The position numbers and the translations under genes were made by a program. Of a stretch of DNA of 58,196 bases, positions 27,932 to 41,800 are shown in pieces. Each line of letters begins with the position of its first letter. Within the stretch, counting starts at the first letter, position 1. The notes beneath the pieces were generated by a model. It searched no databases. It was given only the letters and a program-made list of their open reading frames with translations, and was not told where the DNA came from. The stretch is from the NCBI GenBank assembly GCA_029939715.1, contig JAOZSJ010000008.1:1-58196 (forward strand), given 5' to 3'. Source of the DNA: 4572-123 sp002084545 (lineage in GTDB: Bacteria > Desulfobacterota > Desulfobacteria > Desulfobacterales > 4572-123).

Positions 27932-30184
27932 ATGATAAGCAGACAAGTCAGTGCAAGTCTCGGTTTTGCCGTAAAGGAAGCCCGCAAGCGGCGGCATGAG
28001 TATGTGGGCGTAGAACATGTTCTGTATGCGATTCTTCATGATATGGACGGAATAAAGATCATCGAAAATTGCGGCGGCAGTGTTCAGAATCTTGAAAAAG
28101 CCCTTGAAAATTATTTCGACAATAAAATGGAAACTATCTTAAAGGACAGCGAATATGTGCTTCAGCAGACCCTGGGGTTTCAACGGGTAATCCAGCGTGC
28201 AGTGAATCATGTGCGGTCGGCTGAAAAACAGGAAGTTGCCATCGGCGATATCCTGGCATCGATATTTCAGGAAAAAGATTCGTATGCCGAGTACTTTTTG
28301 AGGAAAGAGGGCATTACCCGTCTGGATGTGTTGACCTATATCTCACATGAATCCTCCAAAACCCCTTTTCCCGAGCATGCAGCCCGGGATTCCGCACCGG
28401 CCGGGGATGCCGGAAAGAAGAAAGATCCCCTTGAATTGTTTGCCGTCGATCTTGTGGCCCAGGCCCGGCTGCATAAGTTTGATCCGCTTATCGGACGTCG
28501 GGCGGAACTGGATCGGACAATGCAGGTTTTATGCCGTCGACGAAAACACAATCCGATTTTTATCGGCGATCCCGGCGTTGGTAAAACCGCCATGGCCGAG
28601 GGGTTGGCCCAGAAAATCAATAAAGGCGAAGTGCCGGAGCTGTTACGGAATATTCACCTGTTTTCGCTGGATATGGGTGCTCTGCTGGCCGGTACAAAAT
28701 TTCGGGGAGATTTTGAACAACGGCTCAAAGTCGTTATTTCCAGGCTTAAAAAACTGGAAAATGCAATTTTGTTTATCGATGAGATTCATACCATTGTCGG
28801 GGCCGGTGCCACCAGCAGCGGGACCATGGATGCTTCGAATATTTTAAAGCCCGCTCTGGCGGCCGGGGATTTTCGCTGTATCGGCTCTACTACTTACGAA
28901 GAATATAAAAATCATTTTGCCGTTGACCGCGCATTGTCCCGCCGGTTCGAATCAATCGAGATTTCCGAACCGCCGCAGGCGGATGCCGTTCGGATTTTGA
29001 AAGGTCTCAAGCCGTATTATGAAAAGCATCATCAGATTCTCTATACGGAACCGGCCATCAGGGCCGCGGTTGAACTGTCCGCCAAGTATATTAATGATCG
29101 TTTTCTACCTGACAAGGCTATCGATGTCATTGATGAGGCCGGGGCATTTGTCCGGTTGACGAAATCTTCCTTTCGCAAGAAAATACATCCGACGGATATC
29201 GAGCAAATCATTGCCCGCATGGCGAAAATTCCGCCTCAGAGTGTCTCGACCTCGGATCGCGGTAAGCTTTCGACGCTGGAAGAAAGGCTCCGGCAGGTGG
29301 TTTTCGGACAGGATGCCGCCATCATATCAATGGTCACCTCCATTAAGCGTTCCCGGGCGGGCCTGGAAACGCCTGATCACCCCATCGGTTCTTTTCTGTT
29401 TGCCGGTCCCACCGGTGTCGGCAAAACCGAGGTAGCACGTCAGATCGCCAGGCTGCTGGGTATAGAGTTTTTACGGTTTGACATGAGCGAGTATATGGAA
29501 AAACATGCCGTGGCCCGCTTGATCGGGGCCCCTCCCGGGTATATCGGGTTTGATCAGGGGGGGCTGCTCACAGACGGCATCCGCAAGCATCCACACAGTG
29601 TACTGTTGCTGGATGAGATCGAAAAGGCCCATCAGGATCTGTTCAATATCCTGCTGCAGGTGCTGGATCACGCCACATTGACCGACAACAACGGCAAACG
29701 GGCTGATTTCAGAAATGTCATTATTATCATGACTTCCAATGCAGGTACACGGGAAATGGGGATGCGCAATATCGGATTCGGTGATCCAAAAATGGATATG
29801 CGGGAAAAGGGCAATAAAGCCATTGAAAAACTTTTCAATCCTGAATTCCGCAACCGGCTTGACGGAATTATTACTTTTAATTCGCTGAATGTGGATATTA
29901 TGGAAAAAATAGTGGATAAATTCATGGACGAACTCAACGTGCAGCTTGCAGGTAAAAAAATTTTTCTGCATATTTCACCGGCGACGCGCACCTGGCTTGC
30001 CCGAAAAGGATATGATCCGAGCTATGGAGCCCGGCCCCTTACCCGGGTGATTCAAACTCAAATCAAAGACAGGCTCGCCGATGAAATTCTTTTCGGCCGT
30101 CTCATGAAGGGCGGCGTTGTTTTTGTGGATGTCGCAAACACGGATCTTGTTTTTACATATGATACAGATACACGGGCACAATGA
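27932..30184 (+). CDS. clpA: ATP-dependent Clp protease ATPase subunit ClpA
   Basis: Two-ring AAA+ unfoldase for ClpP. Walker A motifs GDPGVGKTAMAEG and GPTGVGKTEVARQ mark the two ATPase domains; the N-domain (first 145 residues) binds ClpS. VILFIDEIHTIVGAG-like LFIDEIHTIVGAG and LLLDEIEKAHQDLFN are the Walker B sites. 750 residues is normal. It overlaps aat by four bases (ATGA), and clpP is not in the window. Confidence 0.96.
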   Translation: MISRQVSASLGFAVKEARKRRHEYVGVEHVLYAILHDMDGIKIIENCGGSVQNLEKALENYFDNKMETILKDSEYVLQQTLGFQRVIQRAVNHVRSAEKQEVAIGDILASIFQEKDSYAEYFLRKEGITRLDVLTYISHESSKTPFPEHAARDSAPAGDAGKKKDPLELFAVDLVAQARLHKFDPLIGRRAELDRTMQVLCRRRKHNPIFIGDPGVGKTAMAEGLAQKINKGEVPELLRNIHLFSLDMGALLAGTKFRGDFEQRLKVVISRLKKLENAILFIDEIHTIVGAGATSSGTMDASNILKPALAAGDFRCIGSTTYEEYKNHFAVDRALSRRFESIEISEPPQADAVRILKGLKPYYEKHHQILYTEPAIRAAVELSAKYINDRFLPDKAIDVIDEAGAFVRLTKSSFRKKIHPTDIEQIIARMAKIPPQSVSTSDRGKLSTLEERLRQVVFGQDAAIISMVTSIKRSRAGLETPDHPIGSFLFAGPTGVGKTEVARQIARLLGIEFLRFDMSEYMEKHAVARLIGAPPGYIGFDQGGLLTDGIRKHPHSVLLLDEIEKAHQDLFNILLQVLDHATLTDNNGKRADFRNVIIIMTSNAGTREMGMRNIGFGDPKMDMREKGNKAIEKLFNPEFRNRLDGIITFNSLNVDIMEKIVDKFMDELNVQLAGKKIFLHISPATRTWLARKGYDPSYGARPLTRVIQTQIKDRLADEILFGRLMKGGVVFVDVANTDLVFTYDTDTRAQ

Positions 30185-30873
30185 GCCCGGTTTTTCTGTT
30201 AAACGACGAGATTGAATTTCCGCCGGTCCACCTGGCGCGCAACGACGGTCTGCTGGCATTTGGCGGAGATTTGAGTCAAAAGCGGCTTTTGCTGGCCTAC
30301 CGTATGGGCATTTTCCCATGGTTTTCGCATCAGGAGCCTATTCTGTGGTGGTCTCCGGATCCCCGTCTGGTATTATTTCCCGGGGAATTAACAACTTCCG
30401 TGCGGCTGCGGCGTACTATTCGTCAGGCGAGGTTTAAGGTAACAATGGATCATGCCTTTGAGTCGGTTATTCGTAGCTGCGCCAGTGTACAAAGAAAAAA
30501 CAGCCGGGGTACCTGGATTGTAGAAGATATGATCAAGGCGTACTGTAAATTGCATGAAGCCGGGTATGCTCATTCAGTGGAATCGTGGCGCCAGGGCGAA
30601 CTGGCCGGAGGTGCCTACGGTATTGCGCTGGGCCGGGTTTTTTTCGGAGAATCCATGTTTACGAGTGTCAGCAATGCATCAAAAGTTGCCTTTGTCAAGC
30701 TCGTGGAGTATCTTGACACACAAGGATTTGAAATGATTGACTGCCAGATGACAACCAGCCATCTGTTACATTTTGGCGCCCGGGAGGTGCCGCGCTCCGT
30801 TTTTCTGAAAAAGCTTGCAGTATCCGTAGAGTTACCGCCAATTCCCGGTAAGTGGAATTTAGAAGCGCTGTAG
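30181..30873 (+). CDS. aat: Leucyl/phenylalanyl-tRNA--protein transferase
   Basis: Adds Leu or Phe from aminoacyl-tRNA to N-terminal Arg or Lys of proteins, creating N-degrons read by ClpS. Motifs GLLAFGGDLSQKRLLLAYR, GIFPWF, ILWWSPDPR and GGAYGIALGRVFFGESMF are typical; 230 residues is standard. Its start overlaps the clpA stop, so degron maker, adaptor and unfoldase are in one coupled operon. Confidence 0.96.
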   Translation: MSPVFLLNDEIEFPPVHLARNDGLLAFGGDLSQKRLLLAYRMGIFPWFSHQEPILWWSPDPRLVLFPGELTTSVRLRRTIRQARFKVTMDHAFESVIRSCASVQRKNSRGTWIVEDMIKAYCKLHEAGYAHSVESWRQGELAGGAYGIALGRVFFGESMFTSVSNASKVAFVKLVEYLDTQGFEMIDCQMTTSHLLHFGAREVPRSVFLKKLAVSVELPPIPGKWNLEAL

Positions 30874-30962
30874 ACGGCTTTTATTTACCGGGTCTCAAAT
30901 TTCGGTAAAGTATAGACTTTATTATAGCCGTCAACCGGCTGTTGTCGAAAGAAGGTGAAGTA

Positions 30963-31289
30963 TTGAAACGAGATTGTCTGTTCTGCAGGATTGCCGGAGG
31001 TGAAACAGCTACTGAATTTCTTTATGAAAACGAGAACCTGGTGGTTTTCAGGGATATTCACCCTCAGGCGCCTGTTCATTTGCTGATTGTCCCCAGAAAA
31101 CATATCCGCGGTATCAATGACCTGAAGGAATCTGATAAGCTCATTGTATCGGAGATTATGATGACAGCCAGGGATATGGCTGAAAAAACAGGAGTGGCAA
31201 AAAGCGGATACAAGCTGCTTTTTAATGTTGAAAAGGGCGGGGGGCAGGTCATTTTTCACCTGCACCTGCACCTGATTGGCGGCTGGTAA
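30963..31289 (+). CDS. HIT-family nucleotide hydrolase
   Basis: Small purine-nucleoside phosphoramidase-like protein (HinT/PKCI group). The N-terminal zinc-type CLFCRIAGGE and the catalytic histidine triad in VIFHLHLHLIGGW are present. 108 residues is usual. I take TTG 30963 as start, five bases after aaggtgaag; a TTG seven codons upstream is the alternative. No ATG precedes the conserved part. Confidence 0.92.
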   Translation: MKRDCLFCRIAGGETATEFLYENENLVVFRDIHPQAPVHLLIVPRKHIRGINDLKESDKLIVSEIMMTARDMAEKTGVAKSGYKLLFNVEKGGGQVIFHLHLHLIGGW

Positions 31290-31320
31290 AAAACGTCTGT
31301 TGAATTCAAGTATGGATCAC

Positions 31321-34215
<2,895 letters not shown>

Positions 34216-34402
34216 AGGCTGCTGTCACTTGCTGTCGGTAGACCATTTTTTTAATCCGTAATAAATATGAAGGACTGATGTGTAGCATTTGAGTTAAGAA
34301 TAAGGTGAAAAGCTTACCCACGGTAATTATAAGAGTATAGTCAAAAAGCGGCTGCAGGGTCAACAAAATCTTTTCGATAAAAATTATTTATCCATTTTTT
34401 AA

Positions 34403-34798
34403 CTATTCCCAGCGATTTCCGCCTCTATGGTGCAGATCGATGTATTCCATTTTTCCGTTTTCATTAATAAAAGAGTTCATGAGCCAGCTTATGATACTGA
34501 TCATGAGGGATCCTAAAACCGCAGACCAGAATCCTGCAATATTAAATCCGGGCAGGACTCCTGCAACCATCATCAACATAATGGCATTGATTACAAATGT
34601 AAAAAACCCCAGGGTTAAAATGGTTATGGGCAGGGTTATAAGAAGGAGAACCGGACGGAAAAAGGCATTTAAAATACCCAGGAAAGCGGCAGCAAAAAAA
34701 GCTGAAAAAAATCCTTCTATCCGGATACCGTCCAGCATGTAAGATGTGATAATGATTGATCCTGTCAATGTCAGCCATCTGATGGTGATTCCTCGCAT
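34403..34798 (-). CDS. Phage holin family 4 / YvlD-like membrane protein
   Basis: 131 residues with four hydrophobic segments and the family block GILNAFFRPVLLLITLPITI. These proteins are widespread in bacteria and, despite the name, are not phage-specific; function is poorly known, with envelope-stress links in Bacillus. A gggaggt site precedes the ATG. It is 187 bases downstream of the sensor kinase start, so the two are separate units in the same direction. Confidence 0.82.
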   Translation of the reverse strand: MRGITIRWLTLTGSIIITSYMLDGIRIEGFFSAFFAAAFLGILNAFFRPVLLLITLPITILTLGFFTFVINAIMLMMVAGVLPGFNIAGFWSAVLGSLMISIISWLMNSFINENGKMEYIDLHHRGGNRWE

Positions 34799-35072
34799 GG
34801 ATACCTCCCAGTCGGTGTGGTGGAAATAGAAATTTTTTCCTTAAAAATAAGTCTGAATGATAAGCTTGAATTATAAGATAGAACAGTAAATCGAAATTGA
34901 CAAGCGTATGAAAAATAATTGCGTCGGGTGTCAACCGGGCAAAGCAGATAAAATCCGATGGATCATTTTATGTTGAATATGAAATAAACCGTGATCAGGC
35001 TTGACTCCGGAGCGTTATCTTTTTATATTTCTTCTATTCATGTGACCTGTACTCCCCGGAGAACTGATATTT

Positions 35073-35828
35073 ATGCAAAGAATGCTGCGAATTTTGTACC
35101 AGCCCTATAAATTTCTGATTTTTGCCCCGATTGTCATCCTGTCCACATCTATTGCGGCAATTATTGCGGTCGGGCTGGCAGCCATCGCAGGTCCCGAAAT
35201 CGCCGGCAAGATGGGAATTGTATGGGCACGGATCAATGCATGGGCCACGCCCATGCTGGTAACGGTTCATGGCCGTGAAAACATCAATAGGGAAATATCC
35301 TGTGTTGTGGTGTCGAACCATCAGAGCCAGTATGATATATTTGTTTTGTATGGCTGGCTGGGTATAGACTTTAAATGGGTGATGAAACAGGAGTTGAGAA
35401 ATATTCCGGGATTGGGGATTGCCTGTGAAAAGATAGGCCATATTTTTATTGATCGTTCCAATACCCAGGCGGCCTTGAATTCCATCAATGCGGCCCGTGA
35501 AAAAATCGTTAACGGGACATCGGTTCTGTTTTTTCCCGAAGGCACCCGCAGCAAAAACGCCACAATGGGGCCATTTAAAAAGGGCGCTTTTAAATTTGCA
35601 CTTGATCTGGGTCTTCCTATCCTCCCGGTCACCATCAAAGGCACCCGGAGTATTCTGCCGACCCGTAGCTTTGATCTTTTTCCGGGCAGGGCCTGCATGA
35701 CTATTCACCCGCTGGTGAACACATCCGGCTACAGCGATGAGACCCTGCCGGTCTTGCTTGACAGGGTGAGGGGAATTATTGCATCGAATTTGCCGGAAGA
35801 GATTGACGTTCAGCACGTTGAGGCTTGA
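35073..35828 (+). CDS. plsC: 1-acyl-sn-glycerol-3-phosphate acyltransferase (PlsC family)
   Basis: Membrane acyltransferase that adds a second acyl chain to lysophosphatidate. The catalytic NHQSQYD (His83...Asp88) and the substrate-binding FPEGTRS (154-160) motifs are intact, with an N-terminal membrane segment (15-38). 251 residues is typical. It converges on the pfaA-like gene, and the last 53 bases of the two coding regions overlap on opposite strands. Myxobacterial PUFA synthases carry such an AGPAT domain within the megasynthase, so this gene may hand the synthase product to phospholipid; that link is inference. It could also be the ordinary housekeeping plsC. Confidence 0.92.
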   Translation: MQRMLRILYQPYKFLIFAPIVILSTSIAAIIAVGLAAIAGPEIAGKMGIVWARINAWATPMLVTVHGRENINREISCVVVSNHQSQYDIFVLYGWLGIDFKWVMKQELRNIPGLGIACEKIGHIFIDRSNTQAALNSINAAREKIVNGTSVLFFPEGTRSKNATMGPFKKGAFKFALDLGLPILPVTIKGTRSILPTRSFDLFPGRACMTIHPLVNTSGYSDETLPVLLDRVRGIIASNLPEEIDVQHVEA

Positions 35829-38800
35829 ATGCCTTGAAAAGGGACTGATCCATAACCGCCTCATAGCCGCTGAGCCTGGCAATTACCTTGTTTGCCGAAT
35901 CCAGAAACGTAAAATCTCCAGTCATTTTATGATTATTCACATCTTTAATTTTCAACAGGGCCCGTATCCCCTGTTTTGGAAAAATGTCGCAGTACTGGCG
36001 GTAACTGGCGCTGTAACTGGGCAGCGACACCATGCCTTTTTCCTCAAAACACCACAGGCTGGCCATCTGAAAGGCTGAATCCAGCACCAGGGGATCGCCG
36101 ATCCATGTGCTTCTCAGCGGTTGTGACATCCAGTTTGAAGGGGAGGGAGCCGATAAGATCCGAGCCACCATATCTTCGGGCGTGCAGCGTGTCACCTGTT
36201 CAATGCCGTGAAGCCCCCTGCCGTGAAAGAGGATCTTATCATAGATCTCTTTTATACCGCGTGAATATCCGTTTCGGCTGAGCAGCTTTGGTTTGTTAAA
36301 GACAGTCGGCGGCAGGCCGGGGGTGTCCGTCAGAATCGCCCTGGCCCTGGAGTGGATCACCTCGCGGTCGCCTTTGGCTCCGTTTCTGATCTCGACATCC
36401 ACCTCCCAGTTATTGCCTTTTTTGGAAAGTTTGCCGGCCAGCAGCCGGATGGTTTTTCTCTTTCGGTCCATCCGAATGCCCTTTAGCAGGCGCATATCAT
36501 CGATACCCGAAAGGAAAAGCCCCGGGTTTGCATGCAGGGCCCCGTGACCTAACCACTCAGCCATGAGCGCAAAAGGAACCACGGGTTTGCCGTCCAGAAC
36601 ATGGGAGGCCAGAATCGGATACTGCTCCACATCGACGTCAAGCTTAAACGTCAGAGACATATGCTTTTTATCTTGATGTTTTTCGTCTCCCAAGGCCGGT
36701 TCAGCGGCCCTGTTTTTATCAGGCATCAGGCCGGAGCCCATTATAATTTCAACCGGGCTTCCCGCCGGTGCGTTCATTTCCCGGAGCATGCTTCGGGTTC
36801 CCTCTTTCACTGGAATCAGGGAAATTCCCCGTTTTTTAAACGCCCGTTTCAGGGGTAAAGAGACCATGCCTCCGTCCCAGGGGCCCCAGTTGATGGCACT
36901 TACCCGGCAATCTTGCCGCATGGCGGCTTCGGCAAGAGCTATTTTATTCAATGCTTCATTGGCCATGGCATAGTCTGCCTGCCCAGGGTTGCCCATTCGT
37001 GCCGCTACCGAAGAAAAAAGTACAAGATGTTTTAAAGAATCATTACGTGTGGCTTCAAGCAGAACGGCAAGCCCCTTTACCTTGGTATCGAAAACCCGGC
37101 TGAACTGCTCCGTGGTTTTATCGATGATCAGGCGGTCTTCCAGTATGCCGGCACCGTGAACAATACCGGTGATGACGCCATATCTTTTGTGAACCTGATC
37201 GATCACTTTTTGGATACTTTTCAAATCCCGCACGTCAGCTCTAAAATAGTCGACATTGGCACCGGCATTTCTGATGGCTTTCAGGCTGGTTTTGATTTCG
37301 CGTTGGGCCATGTATTTTTTAAAAAGCTTGTCAACCTCCGCCGGGGTTGGAGTTTCGGCCGTTAATATATTTTTGATAATCGCTTTTTTTATAGTTTTTT
37401 CATCGGAAAGTGACTCAAGCCATACGGGTTCGGGTTTTTCTACAACCGAGCGGCCAATGAGAATCAAGGTGGGTTGCCCATGCATGGCAAGCTCAAGGGC
37501 GGCTGCCGCGGTTACACCCCGGGCCCCGCCTGAAACAAGGAATACCTCCTTGGAATCCAGGGTAATTTCAGGCACATTAAGAGGCGTTCTGATTAATTCC
37601 AGTGTCAGACGGGAATCCGGTCCCAGACCGATTTCAATATTTGGTGAAGGCACGTGGTTTAACACTTCCCGCACTATAGCCGCGGCTGCTTTGGTTTGAT
37701 CGTGCCAGTCCGGTTTCATGTCCAGGGCCGTGCAGCAGACATTTTGCCATTCCAGGGCCGCGGTCTTGGCCAGCCCGGCCAGAGCGCCCTGCATGGGGTC
37801 TGTTATTTTTTGTCCGCTAAACCCAAAAGCCCCGTCAAGCCGGGATACTGTTGCAAAAAAGGCCCCTCCCTCACCCGCAGATTCAAGCAGGGCAGGCGCG
37901 CATTGACGGGTCAATTCAAAAATATGTTTCAGGAAAGATTCGTCTGTGCACCTGTCCGGTGCAAGGATAACAACACCTCCCGCATCGGAAAAAAATTTTC
38001 TGTCTGTTGCATCGGGATCAACTATCAGGGCATTCAGACCTGCCTGGGAAAATTCAGACCTCAGGGCCATGGCCGGTTCCGAGGGTTTGCTGATAATCAG
38101 TATGCCGCGATCCTTTGGAATGGCAATGGGTGTGCCGGCTTCAAAGGGTGTTTCCCTGACCTCCACGATTTGCCGGAGGATCTCTTTGGCCCGAGGTTCT
38201 TCATGCCCGGCCGCCCCAGGGGTATGTGATGCTTTAATATTTGAAATACAACTATCTGTTTTTATATGGCATGGTGTGCTTATTGGTTTTATGGAAATTT
38301 TCTCGTTTTTTCCGTTTAGATATTCTGCAATCTGCCCAAGTGTTTTAAGGGTTCCCATGATTTCCGGGGAAACAGCCGGAATGTCGGGCATTTTTTCTTC
38401 AAGTGCGGAAAGGATTTCGACTCTTTTGATGGAGTCGATTCCCAGGTCGGCCTCGATATCCATCTCCATGCCGAGCATCTCCATGGGATATCCGGTGAGC
38501 TCACCGACTATTTTGAGCAGGGCCGTATTAACATCCTGATTACCGTCCGCGTACCGGACGATTGCCGGTGGTTTGTCAGAGGAAACAGGGGTCGGTATAC
38601 CAGGGGATATGTGTTTTGCAATTTGCCCAAGTGTTTTAAGGGTTCCCATGATTTCCGGGGAAACAGCCGGAATGTCGGGCATTTTTTCTTCAAGTGCGGA
38701 AAGGATTTCGACTCTTTTGATGGAGTCGATTCCCAGGTCGGCCTCGATATCCATATCCATGCCGAGCATCTCCATGGGATATCCGGTGAGCTCGCCGACA

Positions 38801-41800
38801 ATTTCAAGAAGAGTGTCGGCAACATCACTGGATGGACCGGTATCCACCTTTCCTGGTTTTTCCGATTTTTCCACAACCCCGGAGGCCTGGGATTTTTTTT
38901 CACTTTGTTGATCAACCTTGCTTTTTTCCAGTGCCGGGAATTGAGAGGGAAGATTGCTGCTGTTTGAAGTATCCGAAGATACTGCTGCCCGGTCTTTAAA
39001 AGGCAGCGGTGGAGGCCCGACAGGCTCCTGAGACCGGTCAGGTGCCGGCTTTTCCATGGCTGCTTCGGCAAGGGATCGCATACTTTGCATCATTTCCTGC
39101 AGAGTGCGGCCGGCCTGGGTCTGGGTTTCCAGGAAAATTTTATGGGTTTCAGCGGTCTGGTTCTGGAGAGTTTCCATGGATTTAAGGCCTTCCCGGACAA
39201 CTCTCAGTGTTTCATGAAGAAATTGGGGTTCATTGGTATTATTTGATTTCATGGTGTTTGAATCTATATGGGATGGTGTGTTTTTGTGATTAGCAGGGTT
39301 TATGTCGGAATTACCTGGTTTTGCCAAGGATGATTTGGACAGGCTGCCGGTCGAATTTTTCAGATTTGCTCCGCTGATCGGCAGACTCATCAGTTTTTTA
39401 CGGGGAGGTCTGCCGGAGTTTTCCTCCCACTGATCAAGTTTTACCGGGTATCCAAGCGCTGCGAGGTGCCCCAGGGTACGTGCAAGATCACCGATACCGG
39501 AGAGTTTACCCGAGGAGGCATCAAGGGCAATCGCTGTAAATTCGCGCCCTTTGAGAATCGCTTTGACAAGGCCGGTAAGAACCGTTTTAGGACCCACCTC
39601 GACAAAAGTACGTACGCCGCTATCATACATATTGGTAATGACACCGATAAAATCCACCGGGCAGAGAATCTGACGACCCAGAAGCCCGGCAGCCTCATCC
39701 GGTTTGTCGGGGTAGGGCAGGGCGCTTGTATTGGAAAAGACCGGAATCCCCGGCCGTTGCAGGTCGATTTTTTCCAGGGCCTTCATAAACGGCTTCTGGG
39801 CGTCTTTGACCAGTTGACTGTGAAAGGCTGTGGAAACCGGCAATCGTATAGCGCGGAATTTGTTTTTCCTGCATATTTTTTCGGCGGCAATGATGGCGTC
39901 GGCAGGACCGGACAATACACCCTGTACAGGACTGTTGCGATTGGCCAGGATAACATCAAGGTTTGACTCGCGGATCAATGTATCCAGTTTGTCAATGGGG
40001 GCTTTGACTGCCAGCATGGCTCCGTTCTTATCAGCGGCAGCCATGTATCGTCCCCTTAGAAAAGAGAGCTGCAAAAAGGCATCTTTGTCAATAACGCCGG
40101 CTGCAAAAAGGGCGGCAAGCTCTCCGTAGCTGTGGCCGCAGGCAGCCTCCGCCTTGACGTTAAAGCGTTTTAAAACGTTATGTAAAGCCCGACAGACAGC
40201 GCCAAGAGCAGGCTGTGTGATGTCGGTTGAGCGCAGCTTTGTTTCATGGGCCTGCTGTTCTTTTTGTGTAAATAATGTTTTCGGGAAAATCAGGTCGTTG
40301 AGATTATCGGGAAGGTCAAGATTCCGGGCCGCGAGTTCCATGGCTTCAAGGGCTTCGGGAAAGGCGCAGATCAGGTCGCGTCCCATGCCGATGTACTGGC
40401 TGCCCTGACCGGGAAAAACAAAGGCGAGTTTGCCGGGCTTCGGTGTGGAAGCATAGTATGCCTGTCTGGTGTTCCAGGCCGTTTTGCCATGGTTGTTTTC
40501 CAGTTGTAAAAGTGTGTCCTCTATAAGATCGCCCGGTTTTTGCGGTGACTCCAGTATCAGGGTTATGCGGTGAGATTGAGCCGGGTTGAAATCGTTTCGT
40601 GTTTTGGCAGCCAGAACAGCCTTTGCATCAGGGTTGCCTGTAAGTTTTTTTTGCAGGTCTTTGAGGGCTTCGGCGATTTTTTTACCGGAATCCGCTGAAA
40701 GAGCAATAATTTCAACGGAGCCATCCCAGGAAACCTGATTTTTCCGGCTATTGTGCTCTTCAAGTACCGTATGAAAATTACTGCCCCCAAATCCGAAGGA
40801 ACTGACTGCACAGCGGCGGGGGTGGTCCGGGTGTGATATCCAAGGCCGGGTTTGTGTGTTCAGGTAAAAGGGGCTGTCGGTAATTCCAAGGCCGGGGTCC
40901 GGCTGTTTTATTTTCAGCGTGGGCGGAATGATTTTGTGGTGAAGTGCCAGGACAGCCTTGATAATCCCGGCCGAACCGGAAGCAGCCTTGGTATGTCCGA
41001 TCATGGATTTGACCGATCCTAAAGCACACCAGTTGCCCGAACCTGATGCACTGCTTTGAAAAACATCTTTAAGTGCTTTAAATTCCACTTGATCGCCTAC
41101 TCTGGTGCCCGTGCCATGGGCCTCGACCAGTTCAACGGTTGACGGATCAATGCCGGCATTTTCATATGCTGAATACAAAGCTTTGGCCTGTCCTTCGGCC
41201 CGCGGGGCATAGATGCTCTGGGATTTACCGTCGCTGGATGTTCCCATGGATTTGATGACGGCATAGATGTTGTCTCTGTCTCTGACAGCGTCCTCCAGAC
41301 GCTTGAGTACAGCCATCCCGATTCCCTCTCCAAGCACCACCCCGTCAGCCTCGCTGGAAAACGGTTTTGCATCACCGGTGGGTGAAAGAATCATGGTTTT
41401 GGAAAAACACATGTGCATGAAAATGTCATTCAAGGTATCCACACCACCGGTGATCACCATGTCGCTTCGTCCTGAATAGAGTTCCAGCAAAGACATGTGA
41501 ATGGCACTCATGGAGCTTGCGCATGCTGCATCTACAACACAGTTGGTGCCGCCCAGGTCAAGACGGTTGCATATTCGTCCGGCCACAACATTGCCCAGGA
41601 GCCCTGGAAAGGAGTTCTGCTGCCAGGGAGTATAGGCATCAGATATGCGCTGCATAACTTCAGAAATTTTTTCTTTTTCGATGCCCGAATCTTCCAGGGC
41701 TTTTCGCCATTTGGGATGTCCCAGACGGGAGCTTAAGGGAACCACGAGTTCCTGGGTGCCGGTGACGCCGAGAATCACGCTGGTTTTGGTATGGTTAAAG

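Noticed and set aside
34403..34798. Prophage holin
   Set aside because: The family is common on bacterial chromosomes, and no endolysin or phage gene is near.
38333..38793. CRISPR or tandem repeat
   Set aside because: The two copies are in-frame coding ACP units with carrier-protein motifs, not short repeats with spacers.
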